This document shows, piece after piece, positions 59,967-64,000 of a stretch of 64,000 bases of DNA (positions are counted from its first letter, which is position 1; each line of letters starts with the position of its first letter). The translations under genes were made by a program, and so were the position numbers. Origin of the DNA: Stappia indica (GTDB lineage Bacteria; Pseudomonadota; Alphaproteobacteria; Rhizobiales; Stappiaceae). Under the pieces are notes generated by a model. It saw only the letters and a program-made list of their open reading frames with translations, did not search any database and had not been told where the DNA came from. Where the stretch lies: positions 4,431,001 through 4,495,000 of the forward strand of contig NZ_CP046908.1 of NCBI RefSeq assembly GCF_009789575.1, written 5' to 3'.

Positions 59967-61787
59967 TTACTTGCCAGGGCGCTTGTGCGCGGTGCAGCAG
60001 GCGGCGTCTTCCGCGCGGGCGCGCTCCTGCCGGGGCCGCTCGATGGTGCTGAGTTCCGTGTCGAGTGCTTCCGACAGGGCGTCGAGTGCTGCCAGCACCT
60101 CGTGGCTCGCCTTGTCGAGATCGGCGAGGCGCGCGGTGGTGGCATCGCCATCGCCGGCCGCGTGGGCGGTTAGCGCTGCCTTGGCTGCGGCATGCACGCG
60201 CTGGTGCGGGGCCTGCAACGCCGTATAGGCCGGATGTGCGCGGAGATTTTCATTGTCGATCGCGTCGTACCAGCGCCCCAGGCGGCAGCCGTGGTGGTCG
60301 GGCACGGCATCGGCGCTCCACTCGTCGCGGCCGATGATGGTGTCCACCACCTTCTTCTTGAACAGGACGTGGTCGATCTTCGCCATCTCGCACAGCGAGC
60401 GATGCGAGGTCGCGTTGAACCAGGTCTGCGCATTGTTGGAGAAGCGGTCGTTGCTGGCCTGCAACGTCGCGCTCATCGTGACCAACTGGCGGTCGTTTTC
60501 GGCGGCCAGGTCGGCAACGCCGGTGATGCTGACCGCGATCTCCTGGCTCGATTCCTTCTGCTGGCCGAGGATCTGCGAGATCTCCTGCATCCGGGCCGAG
60601 ACTTCGCTGATCTGCGAGCTGATCGAGTGCATCTGCTCGTTGGCGCCCGAGATCGTCTCCTGTCCGCGCGTCACCGCCTCGCAGGAGCTGGAGATCGCCA
60701 TCTGCGTCGTGGTCATGCCCGAGCGCAGCGCCGCGATGCGCTGGGTGATGTCTTCCGTCGCCTTCGCCGCCTGGGTGGCAAGGCTCTTCACCTCGTTGGC
60801 GACGACGGCAAAGCCGCGTCCCGCCTCGCCGGCGCGGGCTGCCTCGATGGTGGCGTTGAGCGCCAGCAGGTTGGTCTGGCTGGCGATGCTCTCGATCACC
60901 GACAGGAACTCGCCGATCTGCTCGGACGCCCTCTGCAGGTCGGCAAGGTTGGACGAGCTTTCCTGCGCGGTCGCGGCGATCTCGGCCATGCAGCGCGACA
61001 CGTCGTCCATCGCCCGCAACCCGTGCGCCACCGCCTCGTTGGTCGCGTCGGCCTGGCGTGCGGCGCTGTCGCTGTTGCTGGCGATCTGCTCCACCGAGGT
61101 GACCAGCTCCGTCGCGGCGGCGGAGATCGCCTGGCCGCTCTCGCGCGCCTTGCGGGTGTTGCGCGAGAAGGTGGCCATGCCGATGGCCACGTCGTTGATG
61201 TCGGACACCGTTCCGGCCAGGCTGCGCAGCGAGGCCAGCTCGTTGTCCATCTTGTTTTCCTGCGCCTGCTGGCGCAGCACGCCGTTCTCGTAGGCGTCGT
61301 AGGAGACGATCATGTCGAGGAAGGTGCGGCTGACCAGCACCTGCAGCGCCTCGGCGAGCTTCGTCGGCTGCAGGCGGTGACGGCTGGCCAGCGCCGGGAT
61401 CGCCTCGACCAACAGCCGGCCGTAGGAGGCCAGATACCACTTCGGCTCCAGGTTGATGCGCACATGCGCCTCGCCGATCTTCACCGCGCGCGCCTCGAAC
61501 TCCAGGTCCGGCTCGTGGTTGAAGATATAGTCCCAGTGATCGGTCTGGGCGTTCTTCAGCCGCTCGACCTTTTCTCCCTTGGCGCCGAGCTTGGGAGCCA
61601 GCGTCGGGTGCTTGGCGATGCTTGCGTAGAAGCCGTCGAGAATTTCCGGCATGGCCGGCTTGAGCTTCTGCCACACGGCCTTGGCCTGGGCGGTGCCGAA
61701 GCTGTCGGCGCCGACGAACGTGGCGATTTCCTCGCCCAGGCTCTGGGACCGCGCGTGCGATCCGGATTTGCGTGCTGCAGTGGTCAT
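59967..61787 (-). CDS. Globin-coupled chemoreceptor with C-terminal CZB domain
   Basis: 606 aa from the ATG of [10 protein letters not shown], chosen for the GAAGGA ribosome-binding site 7 bp upstream; a TTG seven codons earlier is less likely. Residues 15-175 are a globin-coupled sensor domain: [20 protein letters not shown] matches HemAT-type sensors, with His108 as haem ligand. No membrane helix is seen, so it is a soluble oxygen or nitric-oxide sensor. The methyl-accepting signalling domain has the hairpin tip [20 protein letters not shown]. The C-terminus is a CZB zinc-binding domain ([40 protein letters not shown]) with the Cys and His ligands. It should signal to CheA, or a related kinase, encoded elsewhere. 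Confidence 0.92.
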   Translation of the reverse strand: MTTAARKSGSHARSQSLGEEIATFVGADSFGTAQAKAVWQKLKPAMPEILDGFYASIAKHPTLAPKLGAKGEKVERLKNAQTDHWDYIFNHEPDLEFEARAVKIGEAHVRINLEPKWYLASYGRLLVEAIPALASRHRLQPTKLAEALQVLVSRTFLDMIVSYDAYENGVLRQQAQENKMDNELASLRSLAGTVSDINDVAIGMATFSRNTRKARESGQAISAAATELVTSVEQIASNSDSAARQADATNEAVAHGLRAMDDVSRCMAEIAATAQESSSNLADLQRASEQIGEFLSVIESIASQTNLLALNATIEAARAGEAGRGFAVVANEVKSLATQAAKATEDITQRIAALRSGMTTTQMAISSSCEAVTRGQETISGANEQMHSISSQISEVSARMQEISQILGQQKESSQEIAVSITGVADLAAENDRQLVTMSATLQASNDRFSNNAQTWFNATSHRSLCEMAKIDHVLFKKKVVDTIIGRDEWSADAVPDHHGCRLGRWYDAIDNENLRAHPAYTALQAPHQRVHAAAKAALTAHAAGDGDATTARLADLDKASHEVLAALDALSEALDTELSTIERPRQERARAEDAACCTAHKRPGK

Positions 61788-62036
61788 TCTTGGTCCTTCG
61801 CCCGACAAGACATTTTGTCGAACGTTTCGGTGCGCCGGGTAAACACCGCCCTAACAGTTCTGAAATATTGAATGTTTTCGGGGTTTTGCCGGTGTGCTCC
61901 ACGGCCGGCTTTGGAGCGCGCGGCGAATCGCCGATACTGGCCCGGTTCCCGCGAATGGCCCTTGCAATGCGCAGGCCGGGCTGCCATGCCGGCGGGACCG
62001 TTCGACTTCCTCCATCACACGAGACCATCGGCAAGA

Positions 62037-63518
62037 ATGACTGTCAGCATCGACATGGGCGAGGTGAGGGGAGCGGGATCGGCCGCCTCCTGCCAATTCG
62101 ATCTCGAGGAGCTGCTGGCCACGCGCCTGCTCGTCCAGGGCAATTCCGGCTCGGGCAAGTCGCACCTGTTGCGCCGCCTGCTGGAGCAGAGCGCGCCCTG
62201 GGTGCAACAGGTCGTCATCGATCCGGAGGGCGATTTCGTCACCCTGTCCGAGCGCTTCGGCCATGTCGTCGTCGATGCCGCCGGCAGCGAGCGCGACCTT
62301 GCGGTCATCGCAACGCGCGTGCGCGCCCACCGCGTCTCCGTCGTGCTGAACCTTGAGGGCCTCGAGCCCGACCGGCAGATGAAGGCCGCCGCCGTCTTCC
62401 TCAACACCCTCTTCGAGGCCGAGCGCGACCACTGGTATCCTGTCCTCGTCGTCGTCGACGAGGCGCAGCTCTTCGCGCCGGCCGCCTCCGGCGATACGGG
62501 CGAGGAGGCGCGCCGCGTTGCCCTTGGCGCCATGACCAACCTGATGTGCCGTGGCCGAAAGCGCGGCCTTGCCGGCGTCATCGCCACCCAGCGTCTCGCC
62601 AAGCTCGCCAAGAACGTCGCGGCGGAAGCCTCCAACTTCCTGATGGGCCGTACCTTTCTCGACATCGACATGGCCCGCGCCGCCGACCTGCTCGGCATGG
62701 AAAAGCGCCAGGCCGAAGCCTTCCGCAATCTCGAGCGCGGCCATTTCGTGGCGCTGGGGCCCGCCGTCTCGCGCCGTCCGATGACCGTGCGCATCGGCGC
62801 GGTGGAGACCGCCGGCCGCGGCGGCGGCCCGCGCCTCACTCCGCTGCCGCAGGGCCGGCCGGAGGACCTGCAGGATCTTCTGTTCCAGCCGGCGAGCCAG
62901 GACGAGCGGGTCGCCGCCGAGCGCCCGCCGGTGCAGCACGCGATCCCCGCCTCCGAGGTGCTGGAGCGCCTGACCCGTCAGGCCGCCAAGCGCGAGGAGG
63001 CGGAGACCGAGCCGCTCGACCGCGAGGCGCAGGACAAGGCGGTGGACGCGGTGATCGCGGAGCTGCTCGGTGACGGCGATGCCGCGTTCCAGCCGATGGC
63101 CGCCCTCTACCAGGATTTCCTCGTGCGCTGCCGCATCGCCCGCCTGCCGGGACGCCCGCCGGAGCTCCCCGAGTTCCGCCAGCGCGTTGCGCTCGCCCGT
63201 GCCGGCGTCGAGGCCAGCGACATCGATCCGGCGGTCTGGTCGGCCGCCGAAACGGTCGCCGCCAGCCTTCCCGAAGAGATGCGCGGCGTTTACCTGCTGC
63301 TCGCCAAGGCGGCGCTGGAGGGGCGGCCCTGTCCGCCCGACAGCGAGATCGCCCGCGCCTACGGCACCCGCTCGCCGGGCCGCGCCCGCTGGCTGCTGAC
63401 CCATATGGAGGAGCAGGGCGTTCTGGTCTGCGCCAACGACCTGCGCGGCAACCGCCTCGTCACGCTGACCGACCTCGATTGCCGCACCGCGCCGCAATCC
63501 TCGCGTGCGGTCGGCTGA
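62037..63518 (+). CDS. HerA/DUF87-like ATP-binding protein
   Basis: 493 aa from the ATG of MTVSIDMGEVRGAGS; the frame is open further upstream but not protein-like. Walker A GNSGSGKSHLLRRL is at about residue 39, IDPEGDFVTL follows as in HerA relatives, Walker B is VLVVVDEAQLFAP, and GRKRGLAGVIATQRLAKLAK is the family's sensor region. The C-terminal 200 residues are Glu/Ala/Arg-rich, ending in a winged-helix-like segment (IARAYGTRSPGRARWLLTHM). No NurA nuclease is adjacent, so a role in DNA end processing is not implied; the function is open. Confidence 0.82.
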   Translation: MTVSIDMGEVRGAGSAASCQFDLEELLATRLLVQGNSGSGKSHLLRRLLEQSAPWVQQVVIDPEGDFVTLSERFGHVVVDAAGSERDLAVIATRVRAHRVSVVLNLEGLEPDRQMKAAAVFLNTLFEAERDHWYPVLVVVDEAQLFAPAASGDTGEEARRVALGAMTNLMCRGRKRGLAGVIATQRLAKLAKNVAAEASNFLMGRTFLDIDMARAADLLGMEKRQAEAFRNLERGHFVALGPAVSRRPMTVRIGAVETAGRGGGPRLTPLPQGRPEDLQDLLFQPASQDERVAAERPPVQHAIPASEVLERLTRQAAKREEAETEPLDREAQDKAVDAVIAELLGDGDAAFQPMAALYQDFLVRCRIARLPGRPPELPEFRQRVALARAGVEASDIDPAVWSAAETVAASLPEEMRGVYLLLAKAALEGRPCPPDSEIARAYGTRSPGRARWLLTHMEEQGVLVCANDLRGNRLVTLTDLDCRTAPQSSRAVG

Positions 63519-63586
63519 ACCGTCGTCCGCCCGCGGTCACGGGAATTTGACCGCCGATATTTGGGCAGTTTGCCCGATTGCTCGCC

Positions 63587-63615
63587 TTGTCAGTCCTTAC
63601 AGGCCGGTCTAATCT
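63587..63615 (+). promoter_or_regulatory. Candidate promoter for the membrane fusion protein gene
   Basis: TTGTCA at 63587-63592 (five of six to the -35 consensus) is followed by TCTAAT at 63608 (five of six to -10, 15-bp spacer) or TAATCT at 63610 (17-bp spacer). It lies about 115 bp before the ATG, in an intergenic region otherwise without clear signals. Confidence 0.45.
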
Positions 63616-63731
63616 TTTCAGCGATTTCTCATGCAATGCGCGGTTTCGGTCGTCAACCGGGGGCTCGAGCCGCATGAACCTCGCCGGACCGGCAACGGGT
63701 GCCGGCCGGTCAGCCTTGGGGTTGTTGCCAG

Positions 63732-64000
63732 ATGAGCTACCGGAGCCTGCCCGCCATCGGAACCGCCATCGTCGCGTTGGCGCTCGCTGGCGGCGTCGCC
63801 TATCTCAGCTGGTCGGACGCACCGGCCCTGCTGGCCTCGGCAACATCCACCGTCACCGCGTCACCTGCCACCGCCTCTCCCGGTGCGGCAGCCACCGGCC
63901 AGCGCCGCGGCGTCGCCGTGGAAACGGCGCGGGTCGGCGTGCGCGACGTGGTTGAGGACATCCGCGCCTTCGGTACGCTGGTCGCCAACGAGTCCGTCGT
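63732..64000 (+). CDS. RND-type periplasmic membrane fusion protein, 3' end cut by window edge
   Basis: The first 89 codons are visible. A membrane or signal segment (SYRSLPAIGTAIVALALAGG) is followed by a Ser/Thr/Ala-rich linker and then VAVETARVGVRDVVEDIRAF and GTLVANESV, the opening beta-strands of HlyD/RND adaptor proteins of tripartite efflux pumps. An inner-membrane RND pump gene is expected next, beyond the window. Substrate unknown. Confidence 0.8.
   Translation, partial: MSYRSLPAIGTAIVALALAGGVAYLSWSDAPALLASATSTVTASPATASPGAAATGQRRGVAVETARVGVRDVVEDIRAFGTLVANESV

Overview
The window reads as high-GC alphaproteobacterial DNA, most likely from the Rhizobiales/Stappiaceae (Stappia, Labrenzia/Roseibium relatives). 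The evidence is very GC-rich third codon positions, a rhizobial-type malonate operon (MatR, TRAP transporter, MatA, MatB), a UPF0314/DUF2585 protein, an NsrR-type regulator beside a group III truncated haemoglobin, and many ATGA start/stop overlaps. No rRNA, tRNA, CRISPR array, transposase or integrase was seen. No gap between genes exceeds 300 bases.

Positions 1-32412 hold the 3' part of a giant trans-acyltransferase polyketide synthase / peptide synthetase (trans-AT PKS-NRPS) operon of three overlapping genes. The first PKS gene is cut by the left edge. Its visible domains are ACP-KS-(vestigial ACP)-C-methyltransferase-ACP-KS-crotonase remnant-ECH2-type crotonase-ACP-ACP-KS-degenerate DH. 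A class B flavin monooxygenase follows. The second PKS gene encodes 6773 aa: ACP-KS-DH-KR-ACP-KS-DH-ACP-KS-DH-ACP-KS-KR-ACP-KS0-ACP-C-A-PCP-TE. No acyltransferase domain is present, so malonyl units must be loaded by a free-standing AT encoded elsewhere. Read in order, the line alpha-methylates, installs a beta-branch on a tandem ACP pair, and passes a split module where the monooxygenase can act on the carrier-bound chain. It then builds an unsaturated segment, adds one amino acid that the A-domain pocket suggests is cationic (Arg or Lys), and releases the product by a type I thioesterase. The layout recalls oxygen-inserting trans-AT systems (oocydin OocK, pederin family) and the arginine-ended sesbanimide-type pathways of marine Stappiaceae. 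The starter modules lie outside the window, so that identity is inference.

From 32557 onward the content looks chromosomal. First come an SPFH (band 7) protein, a membrane-anchored amino-acid-type binding protein and a 73-aa membrane protein. Next, on the minus strand, are two DUF697 membrane proteins and a ParA-like ATPase. A two-domain glycan-type protein and a convergent, overlapping GT2-like glycosyltransferase follow, then UPF0314, prfC, a Nudix hydrolase, a PiT phosphate transporter and a DUF2157/GDYXXLXY membrane pair.

Positions 47290-48582 form a compact nitric-oxide-response operon: a promoter with an NsrR-like operator, an NsrR-type regulator, a truncated haemoglobin and two tiny membrane proteins (77 and 39 aa). 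After this come an ABC-F ATPase (Uup type), a FadR-type regulator and an L,D-transpeptidase. The malonate regulon (52335-59063) comprises MatR, a TTGTATACAA operator, a TRAP transporter, malonyl-CoA decarboxylase and malonyl-CoA synthetase. The right end carries a periplasmic rhodanese, a globin-coupled chemoreceptor with a C-terminal CZB zinc-binding domain, a HerA/DUF87-like ATPase and the start of an RND-type membrane fusion protein.
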